Below, piece by piece: positions 52,536 to 61,412 of a stretch of 64,000 nucleotides of DNA. The number at the start of each line of letters is the position of its first letter. Positions within the stretch are counted from its first letter, which is position 1. Under the pieces are notes generated by a model. That model made no database searches. It was not told the DNA's origin and was given only the letters and a program-made list of their open reading frames with translations. Source of the stretch: Clostridium_AD sp050717515 (GTDB taxonomy: Bacteria; Bacillota; Clostridia; Clostridiales; Clostridiaceae); contig NZ_JBOITL010000042.1 of assembly GCF_050717515.1 (NCBI RefSeq), forward strand, positions 124,001 to 188,000, written 5' to 3'. The position numbers were made by a program, and so were the translations under genes.

Positions 52536-53495
52536 ATGAAGAAAATATTAGTAACAGGAGCCTTAGGGCAGATAGGTTCAGAACTGGTAATGAGAATGAG
52601 AGGAATTTATGGTAATGAAAATGTAATATCTACAGATTTAAGAAAGCTAGAGGGTAGTCCCGTAGTTACCACCGGGCCTTTTGAAATATTGGATGTAACC
52701 GATCATGAAGCTATGCTCCATCTTGCTAAAAAATATGAAATAGATACATTAGTTCATTTAGCAGCGCTATTATCAGCAACAGCAGAAGCAAAACCGCTAC
52801 TTGCTTGGAATATAAATATGGGTGGGCTTGTAAACGCTTTAGAAGTTGCAAGAGAAGTGAAGTGTAAGTTCTTTACACCAAGCTCTATAGGTGCATTTGG
52901 ACCATCTACGCCTAAAGATGATACTCCTCAAGATACAATTCAAAGACCAACAACTATGTATGGTGTAAATAAAGTTGCAGGAGAATTATTATGTGATTAT
53001 TACTATAAAAAATTTGGGGTTGATACAAGAGGAGTTCGGTTCCCAGGACTAATTTCTTATGAAGTTCTTCCAGGAGGCGGAACAACTGATTATGCAGTTG
53101 ACATATATTATGAAGCATTAAAATCAGGCAAATACACCTCATTCATTGCCAGTGGTACAAAAATGGATATGATGTATATGCCAGATGCAATAAATGCAAT
53201 AATTAATTTATTGGAAGCGGATGCATCAAAACTAATACATAGAAATGCATTCAACATTGCAGCTATGAGTTTTGAACCGGAAGAAATAGCTGCTGAAATC
53301 AAAAAACATATGCCTGGTTTTATTATGGATTATGATGTAGATCCAATAAGACAAGGAATCGCTGATTCATGGCCAAATTCAATGGATTCAACTTGTGCTA
53401 AAAATGAGTGGGGATTTGTAGCTGAATATGATTTAGCAAAAATGACTACTGATATGCTCCAAAAATTACGTGCTAAAGGAATTGGCGCTAAGTAA
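52536..53495 (+). CDS. tdh: L-threonine 3-dehydrogenase, SDR (epimerase-like) type
   Basis: 319-residue NAD-dependent enzyme: Rossmann motif VTGALGQIGSEL, HLAALLSATAEAKP, and the YxxxK catalytic pair as YGVNKVAGE. The epimerase-like TDH type differs from the zinc-type of E. coli. Adjacent kbl supports the name: threonine to 2-amino-3-ketobutyrate, then glycine and acetyl-CoA. The start follows GGAGGTAATATA. A nucleotide-sugar epimerase is the alternative, but the neighbour makes TDH more likely. Confidence 0.9.
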   Translation: MKKILVTGALGQIGSELVMRMRGIYGNENVISTDLRKLEGSPVVTTGPFEILDVTDHEAMLHLAKKYEIDTLVHLAALLSATAEAKPLLAWNINMGGLVNALEVAREVKCKFFTPSSIGAFGPSTPKDDTPQDTIQRPTTMYGVNKVAGELLCDYYYKKFGVDTRGVRFPGLISYEVLPGGGTTDYAVDIYYEALKSGKYTSFIASGTKMDMMYMPDAINAIINLLEADASKLIHRNAFNIAAMSFEPEEIAAEIKKHMPGFIMDYDVDPIRQGIADSWPNSMDSTCAKNEWGFVAEYDLAKMTTDMLQKLRAKGIGAK

Positions 53496-53507
53496 TAGTT
53501 ATAATTT

Positions 53508-53550
53508 ATACGTTGTTTTCCTCATATATGAGGAAAACAACGTATTTTTA
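53508..53550 (+). terminator. Terminator after tdh
   Basis: A perfect 38-base palindrome (19-bp arm beginning ATACGTTGTTTTCC), followed by TTTTT. Confidence 0.92.
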
Positions 53551-53641
53551 TTAATAATTCTAGAATTAGATTATTTTGGTATAGAATGTGATAGAATAAT
53601 CCTAAGGAAATATTCTTGCTAGTAAAAAGTAGGTGATTTAT

Positions 53642-54271
53642 ATGAATAAAAAAACAATTAAAAAAGTACTTGAAATTCTTAATGAAACATACGCAGGTGC
53701 AAAGTGTGGCCTTAATTTCAACAATCATTATGAACTTTTAGTTTCAACTATACTATCAGCACAATGCACTGATGAGAGAGTAAATATTGTTACAAAAGTG
53801 CTGTATAGGGAATATAATACACCTGCAGCTATGATTACACTATCACAAGAGGAACTAGGAGAAAAAATTAAAAGCTGTGGATTTTATAATAATAAGAGTA
53901 AAAATATATTAGGTGCTACAAAAGTTATTTTAGAAAAATATGGGGGCCTAGTACCAAGTACTATGGAGGAATTAATAGAGTTAAACGGTGTAGGACGAAA
54001 GACAGCTAATGTGGTATTATCTAATGCATTTGGCGTTCCTGCCATTGCCGTAGATACACATGTTTTTAGAGTTTCAAAAAGAATTGGCCTTGCCTCAGGA
54101 AAAAATGTGGAAGAGGTAGAGCAAGAGCTTATGAAAAATATTCCTAAAAAAATGTGGAGTGATGCTCATCATTATATTATATGGCATGGAAGAAAATTAT
54201 GTAAAGCTAGGAAGCCTAATTGTGATATGTGTCCTATAGCGCCATATTGTGAATTTTTAAATGGAAAATAG
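53642..54271 (+). CDS. nth: Endonuclease III
   Basis: 209-residue DNA glycosylase/AP lyase for oxidised pyrimidines. Helix-hairpin-helix LNGVGRKTANVVLSNAFG with the catalytic Lys, catalytic Asp in VDTHVFRVSKR, and the C-terminal 4Fe-4S cluster motif CKARKPNCDMCPIAPYC. ATG 53642 after AGTAGGTGATTT. Confidence 0.97.
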   Translation: MNKKTIKKVLEILNETYAGAKCGLNFNNHYELLVSTILSAQCTDERVNIVTKVLYREYNTPAAMITLSQEELGEKIKSCGFYNNKSKNILGATKVILEKYGGLVPSTMEELIELNGVGRKTANVVLSNAFGVPAIAVDTHVFRVSKRIGLASGKNVEEVEQELMKNIPKKMWSDAHHYIIWHGRKLCKARKPNCDMCPIAPYCEFLNGK

Positions 54272-54353
54272 ATATTTATACGCTAATTCACAAAATTTAA
54301 ATATTAAATTAGTAATCAATATAGATGCTACAGAATAATAGGGAGGCTTTTAG

Positions 54354-55526
54354 ATGACAATACAAGAAGAATCATTGAGGATGCATAAAAAAAATAGAGG
54401 CGTTTTGGAAGTGATAGGGAAAATAGAACTTGAAAATAAACATGATCTATCTATTGCTTATACCCCAGGGGTAGCAGAGCCTTGTTTAGAAATTGCAAAA
54501 GATAAAAATAAAGTTTATGATTACACTATAAAAGGAAATACTGTGGCAATAGTTACTAACGGTACAGCGGTTCTTGGACTTGGCAATATTGGTCCAGAGG
54601 CAGGACTGCCTGTAATGGAAGGTAAAGCTCTATTATTCAAGAAATTTGGAGGAATAGATGCTTTTCCTATATGTCTGGACACCGAAGATCCTGAAGAAAT
54701 TATAAGAACAGTTAAATTAATATCTCCAGTATTTGGAGGGATAAATCTTGAAGATATAAAAGCACCAGAATGTTTTTATATAGAAAAAAGATTAAAAGAA
54801 GAATTGGATATACCTGTATTTCATGATGATCAGCATGGTACTGCAATAGTGGTTTTAGCAGGACTTTATAATGCTTTAAAATTTGTTAATAAAAAATTAG
54901 AAAGTGCAAACATAGTAATTAATGGAGCGGGATCCGCTGGAATTGCAATATGTAAGCTGTTATTTAGTGCAGGAGCTAAAAATATATTACTCTGTGATAA
55001 ACATGGAGCAGTAGTTGAAGGCGACGCTATTTTAAATCCAGCTCAAGCTGAAATTGCCAAAAGTACAAATAGACACATTAAAAGAGGAACTTTAAAAGAA
55101 ATAATTGTAGGCGCGGATGTTTTTATAGGAGTATCTGCACCAGGAGTATTGACAAGTGAAATGGTTTCAACTATGAATAAAAATAGCATAGTCTTTGCCA
55201 TGGCTAATCCAACACCAGAGATTATGCCAGATGTTGCAAAAGAGGCTGGGGCTGCAGTGGTGGCTACGGGAAGATCAGACTTTGCAAATCAAATAAATAA
55301 TGTTCTTGTTTTCCCAGGAATATTTAAAGGTGCGCTAGCAGTTAGAACAAAGGAAATTAATGATGAAATGAAACTGGGAGCAGCTAGAGGAATTGCTAAT
55401 TTGATTAGTAATGAAAAATTATCCGCAGATTATATAATTCCAGATGTTTTTGACCCTAGAGTCTGTGAATCTGTAACTAAAGAGGTTATGAGGGTTGCAA
55501 GGGAAATGGGTCTCGCTAGAATTTAG
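54354..55526 (+). CDS. NAD(P)-dependent malic enzyme
   Basis: 390-residue short bacterial malic enzyme, which oxidatively decarboxylates malate to pyruvate. Motifs: AYTPGVAEPCLEI, VTNGTAVLGLGNIGPEAG, the metal and substrate site FHDDQHGTAIVVLAG, and the Rossmann motif VINGAGSAGIAICKLL. No fused phosphotransacetylase domain. The start follows AGGGAGGCTTTTAG. Confidence 0.95.
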   Translation: MTIQEESLRMHKKNRGVLEVIGKIELENKHDLSIAYTPGVAEPCLEIAKDKNKVYDYTIKGNTVAIVTNGTAVLGLGNIGPEAGLPVMEGKALLFKKFGGIDAFPICLDTEDPEEIIRTVKLISPVFGGINLEDIKAPECFYIEKRLKEELDIPVFHDDQHGTAIVVLAGLYNALKFVNKKLESANIVINGAGSAGIAICKLLFSAGAKNILLCDKHGAVVEGDAILNPAQAEIAKSTNRHIKRGTLKEIIVGADVFIGVSAPGVLTSEMVSTMNKNSIVFAMANPTPEIMPDVAKEAGAAVVATGRSDFANQINNVLVFPGIFKGALAVRTKEINDEMKLGAARGIANLISNEKLSADYIIPDVFDPRVCESVTKEVMRVAREMGLARI

Positions 55527-55550
55527 ATCTAAAGTATAGAACTGATAGAT

Positions 55551-55590
55551 AAAGCCCTTTAATGTTTGCAAACATTAAAGGGCTTTTAAA
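55551..55590. terminator. Terminator after the malic enzyme gene
   Basis: An 18-bp perfect inverted repeat beginning AAAGCCCTTTAATG, between convergent genes. Confidence 0.9.
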
Positions 55591-55601
55591 TTTTATGAAA
55601 A

Positions 55602-56090
55602 TCATAGAATTATATCTAAAAGTTCTTCCTCAATAAGGTCATTATATTTTCCAAGCCTATAATCATTGACTAGATTTTTCTTTTCTTCAATTTTTAAAGG
55701 CATCATCTTTTCTAGTAGTTTTTTTGGGAACTCCACATAAGCTCCCTTTGGAGTCATTTCTGAATCAAAAGTTATAATAGCTGGAATGCGGACTTCACCT
55801 GTGTATTCTTCTAAAAAGCTTTCATAACCACTTTTGGGAAAACAATATAATTTTATGTTTTTATTTTGTTCTGCCATTCTTTTAATAAAGGGTAGCGTAA
55901 CAATGCAATCAGGACAGTATCCTTCAGAAAAAACTGCAACATTAATAGTTGAAGTTAAATTTCTTAGAGATTCTTTAGTGACTGAAGACAAGGTAGTAGA
56001 ATTATAGGTTATAAGCTGTATATCGCCATATTCTAGTTCGGATTTTTCCAAGTACTCTTCAAAAGTTAAACCTTTTGATAAGTTTATCAT
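55602..56090 (-). CDS. Thioredoxin-family protein
   Basis: 162 residues. A thioredoxin-like fold with a CPDC redox pair in VAVFSEGYCPDCIVTLPFIKRM, and IPAIITFDS with the cis-Pro loop after it. The mostly helical ends are family-like (YtpP/BrxC type). ATG at 56090 follows TAGGGATG; the upstream extension to 56162 has no ribosome binding site. Cytoplasmic thiol-disulfide exchange is likely; the partner is unknown. Confidence 0.85.
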   Translation of the reverse strand: MINLSKGLTFEEYLEKSELEYGDIQLITYNSTTLSSVTKESLRNLTSTINVAVFSEGYCPDCIVTLPFIKRMAEQNKNIKLYCFPKSGYESFLEEYTGEVRIPAIITFDSEMTPKGAYVEFPKKLLEKMMPLKIEEKKNLVNDYRLGKYNDLIEEELLDIIL

Positions 56091-56219
56091 AATTAACATC
56101 CCTACTTTCAGTGAAATTATTAATTCTAATTTAATAATAGTGCACATGCTAATAAATAACAAGTCAAAGATACTTTTATTGACTTGTTACTTATTAGCAT
56201 GTGACTAGATAATACAAAC

Positions 56220-56882
56220 TTAGTTAATGTACATTATGTACTTAAACATAAGTACATAAAGGCAAAGACTGCCCAGCATTATAAAAATATGAAATATTTC
56301 ATGAAATCCAAAAAGCTTAAGATTTATTTTGGGCCATTTAGTTGCATAGATAAGCCCTCCAATAGTATAAAAGAGACCACCGGCTAGAAGCCACATAAAT
56401 CCACCTAAAGATACAGCTTTTATAATAGGTATAACAGCAAAAATGGAAATCCAACCCATTAAAATATAAAATCCAGTGTATAACCATCTAGGTGCATCAA
56501 ACCAAACAATTTTAAGTACAATTCCTATAAGAGCCAGTAGCCAAATAACTACGAAAAGTACGGTTCCCATTGTGCCTTTTAAAGCAATTAAGCATATAGG
56601 AGTATAAGTACCTGCAATTAGAACATATATCATAGAATGGTCTACTCTTCTAAGTATTTTTATAACTTTTTCTGAAGATGTGGATTTATGATAAGTTGAA
56701 CTTGCACAGTAAAGTAGTATTGAGCTTATTCCAAACACTGCAAGGATAATAGTGTTATATACGTTTGTTGTGTCTAAAGAGTACTTAATGAGAAGTATTA
56801 AGGCTATTGTGGATAAAAGGGCACCAATTAAATGTGTAATGCTACTTACAGGTTCTCTAAATTTTGATAACAAATGGATCAC
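56220..56882 (-). CDS. Hemolysin III / TrhA family membrane protein
   Basis: 220-residue protein with seven predicted transmembrane helices and the PAQR/hemolysin III signature: REPVSSITHLIGALLS, ASSTYHKS, LRRVDHSMIYVLIAGTYTP, and GFHEIFHIFIMLGS, with His and Asp/Ser residues that bind zinc in the fold. Function in bacteria relates to membrane energetics in some reports; no toxin role is implied. The start is preceded by AGAAGGAGTG. Confidence 0.88.
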   Translation of the reverse strand: MIHLLSKFREPVSSITHLIGALLSTIALILLIKYSLDTTNVYNTIILAVFGISSILLYCASSTYHKSTSSEKVIKILRRVDHSMIYVLIAGTYTPICLIALKGTMGTVLFVVIWLLALIGIVLKIVWFDAPRWLYTGFYILMGWISIFAVIPIIKAVSLGGFMWLLAGGLFYTIGGLIYATKWPKINLKLFGFHEIFHIFIMLGSLCLYVLMFKYIMYIN

Positions 56883-57267
56883 TCCTTCTAATTCATAATT
56901 TTTTATTTATAGGTAATAATATAAAAAAACAAAGACAAAACTCTTTGTGATATGTACTGGCTAAATATAGGATATCCAGTTATGAAAATCTTATACATAG
57001 TTTTTATAACTATGTTAAACATATGTTAATACTACAATATAAAATAGTATATATCAATAATGATATAATTCATATTTATACTGAATTTGGGCAATAATTT
57101 AAATTATTGTTAAATTGCAACCTATAGCTTAGGAATGCTACAAATATATTGAGCCAATAATAGTAATTCACAAGTACTATTATATTTAGTTAACACCCGC
57201 TCATAGATTACGTTTATTTGTGGATTACTAGTAATTAATGCTATATAATGAAGGTGAGGTGAAATAA
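56883..57267. other. 385-base intergenic region
   Basis: Divergent spacer between the hemolysin-III gene and the DUF1836 gene. Very AT-rich; contains short inverted repeats (CAAAGA/TCTTTG near 56932 and ACATAG/CTATGT near 56996) and a TATAAT at 57244 with a poorly placed -35. I see no gene or known RNA. Confidence 0.55.
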
Positions 57268-57858
57268 ATGGAATATAACAAGGAAAGTTTAGATAAATTA
57301 GTAGAAGAGATTATAGGAACAAAGGATATTACTTTAATGGAAATACCTTGCGTAGATTTATATATGGATCAAGTTACAACTTTCTTTAATGAAAAACTGG
57401 GAAGTCTTAAAAGAAATGATGATGATAAGATTCTTACAAAAACTATGATTAATAACTATACTAAAGGTAAAGTATTGATGCCAGCAAAAAACAAGAAATA
57501 TACTAATGAGCATATGATACTGCTTATGCTTATTTATAATTTAAAGCAGAGCATATCAATTAATGATATCAATACTATTTTTGATTCTATTATCGATATA
57601 AAAGCCCCAAAAGGTACTAGTATTTCATTGGAAAATTTATATGATAATTTTTTAGATATCAAAGAAGTTCAAAATCAAAATTTTGTAAGTGATATAGATA
57701 AAGACTCGGAATTTATAAAAAGTAGAATTAAAGAAATGGGAAAAAAAGATGGAGAGTTATTAGAATTAATATTAATGGTATTGCTACTTATTAATAAGGC
57801 TAATATGCAAAAAAGAATGGCAGAAAAATTAATTGATAGCTTTCTGAATAAAAAATAA
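57268..57858 (+). CDS. DUF1836 family protein
   Basis: 196-residue protein of the DUF1836 family, recognised by the LTKTMINNYTKGKVLMPAKNKKYTNEHMILLMLIYNLK region and the C-terminal helical segment. The family is widespread in Clostridia, probably with an N-terminal MerR-like helix-turn-helix (TKTMINNYTKGKVL), and has no proven function. The start follows GAAGGTGAGGTG. Confidence 0.82.
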   Translation: MEYNKESLDKLVEEIIGTKDITLMEIPCVDLYMDQVTTFFNEKLGSLKRNDDDKILTKTMINNYTKGKVLMPAKNKKYTNEHMILLMLIYNLKQSISINDINTIFDSIIDIKAPKGTSISLENLYDNFLDIKEVQNQNFVSDIDKDSEFIKSRIKEMGKKDGELLELILMVLLLINKANMQKRMAEKLIDSFLNKK

Positions 57859-57995
57859 TAAATTTTATATATCTTATTTTTGAAATGTAAAAATGTCTTA
57901 TTATCAATGTTTAAAATTTGGACTTATTGTAGTATAATGTAAATGTATACAATAAATAAAATCAATTAGGTACATGAAAATAAGGAGATGGGTGT

Positions 57996-59222
57996 ATGTC
58001 AAAAGTTGTAGAAAAATTTTTAAAATATGTAAGCTACGATACTAAATCTGATGAGGAATCAACTACCGTTCCAAGTACAAATGGTCAAATGATACTTGGC
58101 AAACAATTAGTTGCTGAATTAAAGGAAATGGGTATACAAGAGGTAAGTATAGATGATAATGGATATGTAATGGCTACTATTCCGTCAAATGTAGAAAAAG
58201 ATATACCAACAATAGGATTTATAGCACATATGGATACTGCTCCAGATATGTCAGGAAAAAACGTTAAGCCTAACTTTGTTTACAACTATGACGGAGAAGA
58301 CATAATATTAAATAAAGAAAATAATATAGTATTATCCCCAAAAGATTTTCCAGAGCTCAAGAATTATATAGGAAAAACTCTTATAACTACAGATGGAACT
58401 ACACTACTAGGAGCTGATGATAAAGCTGGAATTTCTGAGATAATGACTGCTGTAGAGTATTTAATGGAAAATCCTAGCTTTCCACATGGTAAGGTTTGTA
58501 TTGGATTTACACCGGATGAAGAAGTAGGACGTGGGGCAGATCTTTTCGATGTGAAAAAATTTGCTTGCGATTTTGCATATACTATGGATGGCGGTACCAT
58601 TGGGGAATTAGAGTCCGAAAATTTTAATGCTGCAGGCGCGAAAATTTCTATTCATGGCAGAAATGTTCACCCAGGTTCAGCAAAAGGAAAAATGATTCAC
58701 TCTACACTTATAGCAAACGAATTTATGAATTTATTGCCATCAAATGAGACACCAGGTACTACAGAAGGTTACGAGGGATTTTATCATTTAATTGCTCTTA
58801 ATGGAGATGTTGAAACAACAAAACTTCAATATATTATAAGAGATTTTGAGAGTGAAGGCTATGAAAATAGGAAAAGATTTATAAAAAATATAGTAAAGAC
58901 GCTAAATGATAAATATGGTACTGGAACCGTTGAAATAGAAATAAAGGACCAATATTTTAATATGAAAGAAAAAATAGAGCCAGTTAAACATATTGTAGAT
59001 ACAGCATTTTTGGCTATGAAGGAGGTAGGAGTGAATCCTATAATGGTACCTATTAGAGGCGGTACGGATGGTGCGAGGCTTTCATTTATGGGACTTCCTA
59101 CACCAAATATATTTGCAGGTGGACATAATTTTCATGGTAAATATGAGTTTATACCTACATTCGCTATGGAAAAAGCTGTTGATGTAATACTTAAAATAGT
59201 TGAACTATATGCTGGTAAATAA
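57996..59222 (+). CDS. pepT: Peptidase T (tripeptide aminopeptidase)
   Basis: 408-residue cytoplasmic M20 zinc peptidase removing N-terminal residues from tripeptides. Zinc ligands are in HMDTAP, GADDKAG, DEEVGRGAD, and MDGGT; the dimerisation and active-site His is in IHGRNVHPGSAKGKM, and GGHNFHGKYEFIP is near the C-terminus. All expected residues are present. Peptide use suits an amino-acid fermenter. The start follows AAGGAGATGGGT. Confidence 0.96.
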   Translation: MSKVVEKFLKYVSYDTKSDEESTTVPSTNGQMILGKQLVAELKEMGIQEVSIDDNGYVMATIPSNVEKDIPTIGFIAHMDTAPDMSGKNVKPNFVYNYDGEDIILNKENNIVLSPKDFPELKNYIGKTLITTDGTTLLGADDKAGISEIMTAVEYLMENPSFPHGKVCIGFTPDEEVGRGADLFDVKKFACDFAYTMDGGTIGELESENFNAAGAKISIHGRNVHPGSAKGKMIHSTLIANEFMNLLPSNETPGTTEGYEGFYHLIALNGDVETTKLQYIIRDFESEGYENRKRFIKNIVKTLNDKYGTGTVEIEIKDQYFNMKEKIEPVKHIVDTAFLAMKEVGVNPIMVPIRGGTDGARLSFMGLPTPNIFAGGHNFHGKYEFIPTFAMEKAVDVILKIVELYAGK

Positions 59223-59267
59223 TAGTACGTTTAAATATAAATAACAATTCAATAGTGAATTGTGGTT

Positions 59268-59316
59268 AAATAGTGAAATCATTATATTTTTATATAATGA
59301 TTTCACTATTTTTTTA
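59268..59316 (+). terminator. Terminator after pepT
   Basis: A 20-bp stem (AAATAGTGAAATCATTATAT and its complement) with loop TTTT, then TTTTTT. Confidence 0.92.
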
Positions 59317-59508
59317 TAAATACAAATAATTGTACATACTAACTAAAGTGTAAATAATAAATAGTGTTTTAAAAATATACAATGTTTATTAAAGGTTTGT
59401 TAATAAAGTTGACACTAAACTGTAACATAGAAGTATTAATATATACTTAAAGGTAAAATACAAGCAGAAATTCAAAAAGACATATAAATATCCTATTTAC
59501 TATAAAGC

Positions 59509-59561
59509 TAACGACATTTCTGAAGTTGTTAATATTGAAGCACCACAGATGATGATTTAAG
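59509..59561 (+). repeat. Dispersed intergenic repeat, copy A
   Basis: TAACGACATT, then a CTGAAGT...ATATTG..GC stretch and CACAGATGATGATTTAA, most similar to copy B at 26929 without that copy's insert. It ends 59 bases before the htrA start. Confidence 0.7.
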
Positions 59562-59619
59562 TTAGATGAGCGATAATAATTTTACTATAGAAACTAATTC
59601 CAATAAGGAGGGCAATAAT

Positions 59620-60963
59620 ATGAACGAAAATAATAACACTAATAATAACACTAATAATGAAACTAATGAAAATATGAATAATGATGTAATAAATAAAAAT
59701 GAAGTTAGCAGTGAGAACAATTTTTGGGGTGGTAACGAGGAGCAAAATGTAAATGTACCTAAAGATGTGCTTAGCGAAAAACAGAGTGAAACTTTGCCTC
59801 TACAATTAGAAGATGCCAATTACACTGAAATAAATGATAAGAAGGTGAAAAAAGATAAAGGTGGTATGAGAAAAAGGATAGTATCCTATATAATAGTAGG
59901 TGCAATATGCTCTACACTTGGAGGGGTAGGTTCTGCTGTTGTTACGATGAATATGATGAAAAATACAAGCACTACTAATACACCCAAAACAACTGCTACA
60001 ACGGTTGCTAGCAATTCAAAAGCAAAGCTTATACCTGCCAGTAGTACAGAAAATTTAACTGTACCTGAAATTGTAAAAAAGGTAAGCCCAGCAGTAGTTG
60101 CAATTTCTACCAATAGTACTAGTGTAAGTAGCGCGGTTAGAGGGCAGGGTACTCAGCCAGAAGGTGTGGGTACTGGTATGATATTTAGTGAAGATGGATA
60201 TATTTTAACTAATTATCATGTCATAAGCGCAGCACAGAATATTAAAGTTATGCTTAGTGATGGACGCGAAGTTTCTGCAAAAATAATTAATTATGATGCT
60301 GCAGCAGATGTAGCTGTAATTAAATTAGCAGATGGAACTAAGGTTCCAGGTATTGCTGAATTTGGAGATTCGGATAAGCTTGAAGTAGGAGAATCAGTAG
60401 TAGCAATTGGGAATCCTTTAGGAAAAGAATTTTTAGGATCTGTTACTACAGGAATTGTTAGTGCAGTTAATAGGCAAGTAAGCATTGAAAATAAAGATTT
60501 GAAATTTATCCAAACAGATGCAGCTATTAACCCAGGGAATAGTGGTGGGCCACTTGTGAATACTAAGGGTCAAGTTATAGGAATAAATACTGCTAAAATA
60601 GGCCAAGAAGGGGTAGAAGGATTGGGTTTTGCAATACCAATTAATACAGTAAACCCTAAAATGGAGGCCTTAATTAAACCGATTCTCAGTATAGGAATTA
60701 CTTGCAAAAATATAACTGAAGATAGAGCTAAGGAATATAATATGCCAGTAGGAGTATATGTTTCACAGATTAAAGAGTTTAGTGCTGCAGAAAAAGCGGG
60801 TATAGTGCCTGGAGATATTATTACACAGTTTGATGGTAAAAAGATTAAAACTGTGGAAGAAATAAATAAGATTAAAGGTACGCATAAAGCTGGGGATGTA
60901 ATTAAAGCAGAGTTAGTTAGAAATGGAAAGACAATAAAAATAAATATAACTCTTTCAGAGTAA
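59620..60963 (+). CDS. HtrA/DegP-like membrane-anchored serine protease
   Basis: 447-residue surface protease. An Asn-rich cytosolic segment (first 25 residues mostly N, T and E) precedes a basic stretch and one transmembrane helix (IVSYIIVGAICSTLGGVGSAVV). The trypsin-like domain carries His in LTNYHVISAA, Asp in AADVAVIKL, and Ser in NPGNSGGPL, and a PDZ domain follows at about residues 350-445. It degrades or refolds damaged exported proteins. The ATG at 59620 is chosen because AAGGAGGG lies 7 bases upstream; ATG 59566 has no ribosome binding site and sits by a repeat. Confidence 0.92.
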   Translation: MNENNNTNNNTNNETNENMNNDVINKNEVSSENNFWGGNEEQNVNVPKDVLSEKQSETLPLQLEDANYTEINDKKVKKDKGGMRKRIVSYIIVGAICSTLGGVGSAVVTMNMMKNTSTTNTPKTTATTVASNSKAKLIPASSTENLTVPEIVKKVSPAVVAISTNSTSVSSAVRGQGTQPEGVGTGMIFSEDGYILTNYHVISAAQNIKVMLSDGREVSAKIINYDAAADVAVIKLADGTKVPGIAEFGDSDKLEVGESVVAIGNPLGKEFLGSVTTGIVSAVNRQVSIENKDLKFIQTDAAINPGNSGGPLVNTKGQVIGINTAKIGQEGVEGLGFAIPINTVNPKMEALIKPILSIGITCKNITEDRAKEYNMPVGVYVSQIKEFSAAEKAGIVPGDIITQFDGKKIKTVEEINKIKGTHKAGDVIKAELVRNGKTIKINITLSE

Positions 60964-60985
60964 ATTTAATATATATATGAAAAAT

Positions 60986-61025
60986 AAAAGAAATTGGAAA
61001 TTATGATTCCCAATTTCTTTTTTTA
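60986..61025 (+). terminator. Terminator after htrA
   Basis: Stem AAAGAAATTGG/CCAATTTCTTT with a 12-base loop, then TTTTTT. Confidence 0.85.
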
Positions 61026-61102
61026 TTATTAACCAATAACGAAATTTAAAATACATAAAAAAATATCTTTTGTGGGAAAATATTATTGAAGGAGTGATGA
61101 AA

Positions 61103-61294
61103 ATGGAAATGAATACTAGAGATACTATTATGAAAAAATTACTAGACGCACAAGAAAATGTTAGAGACTATCAATCATTTGCAAGAGAAGTATCAGAAGA
61201 ACAAGTTAGTAATACGTTTAGGGAATTTGCAGAACAATCTGCAATGCAAGCTCAGAAACTACAAGAATTATTAAGTATACATGACAAAAAGTAG
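61103..61294 (+). CDS. Small protein of unknown function
   Basis: 63 residues, almost certainly two alpha helices (TIMKKLLDAQENVRDYQSFAREVS and NTFREFAEQSAMQAQKLQELL), without signal peptide or Cys. It looks like a small helical-hairpin, ferritin-like or coat-associated protein, but I do not recognise a family. The ATG at 61103 is favoured by AAGGAG 8 bases upstream; ATG at 61097 is too close. Confidence 0.75.
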   Translation: MEMNTRDTIMKKLLDAQENVRDYQSFAREVSEEQVSNTFREFAEQSAMQAQKLQELLSIHDKK

Positions 61295-61360
61295 CAATAG
61301 TAGCTACGCTAATTAAGTTACTCATAACTCATATTATGTTGTAAGGTGATATATAATAAA

Positions 61361-61404
61361 TTTAAAGCCACTTGGCTCATTTGGAGGCAAGTGGCTTTAA
61401 ATGT
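61361..61404. terminator. Bidirectional terminator between the 63-residue gene and fbp
   Basis: A 14-bp perfect stem TTTAAAGCCACTTG/CAAGTGGCTTTAAA with a 13-base loop. Confidence 0.85.
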
Positions 61405-61412
61405 AAGATTTT

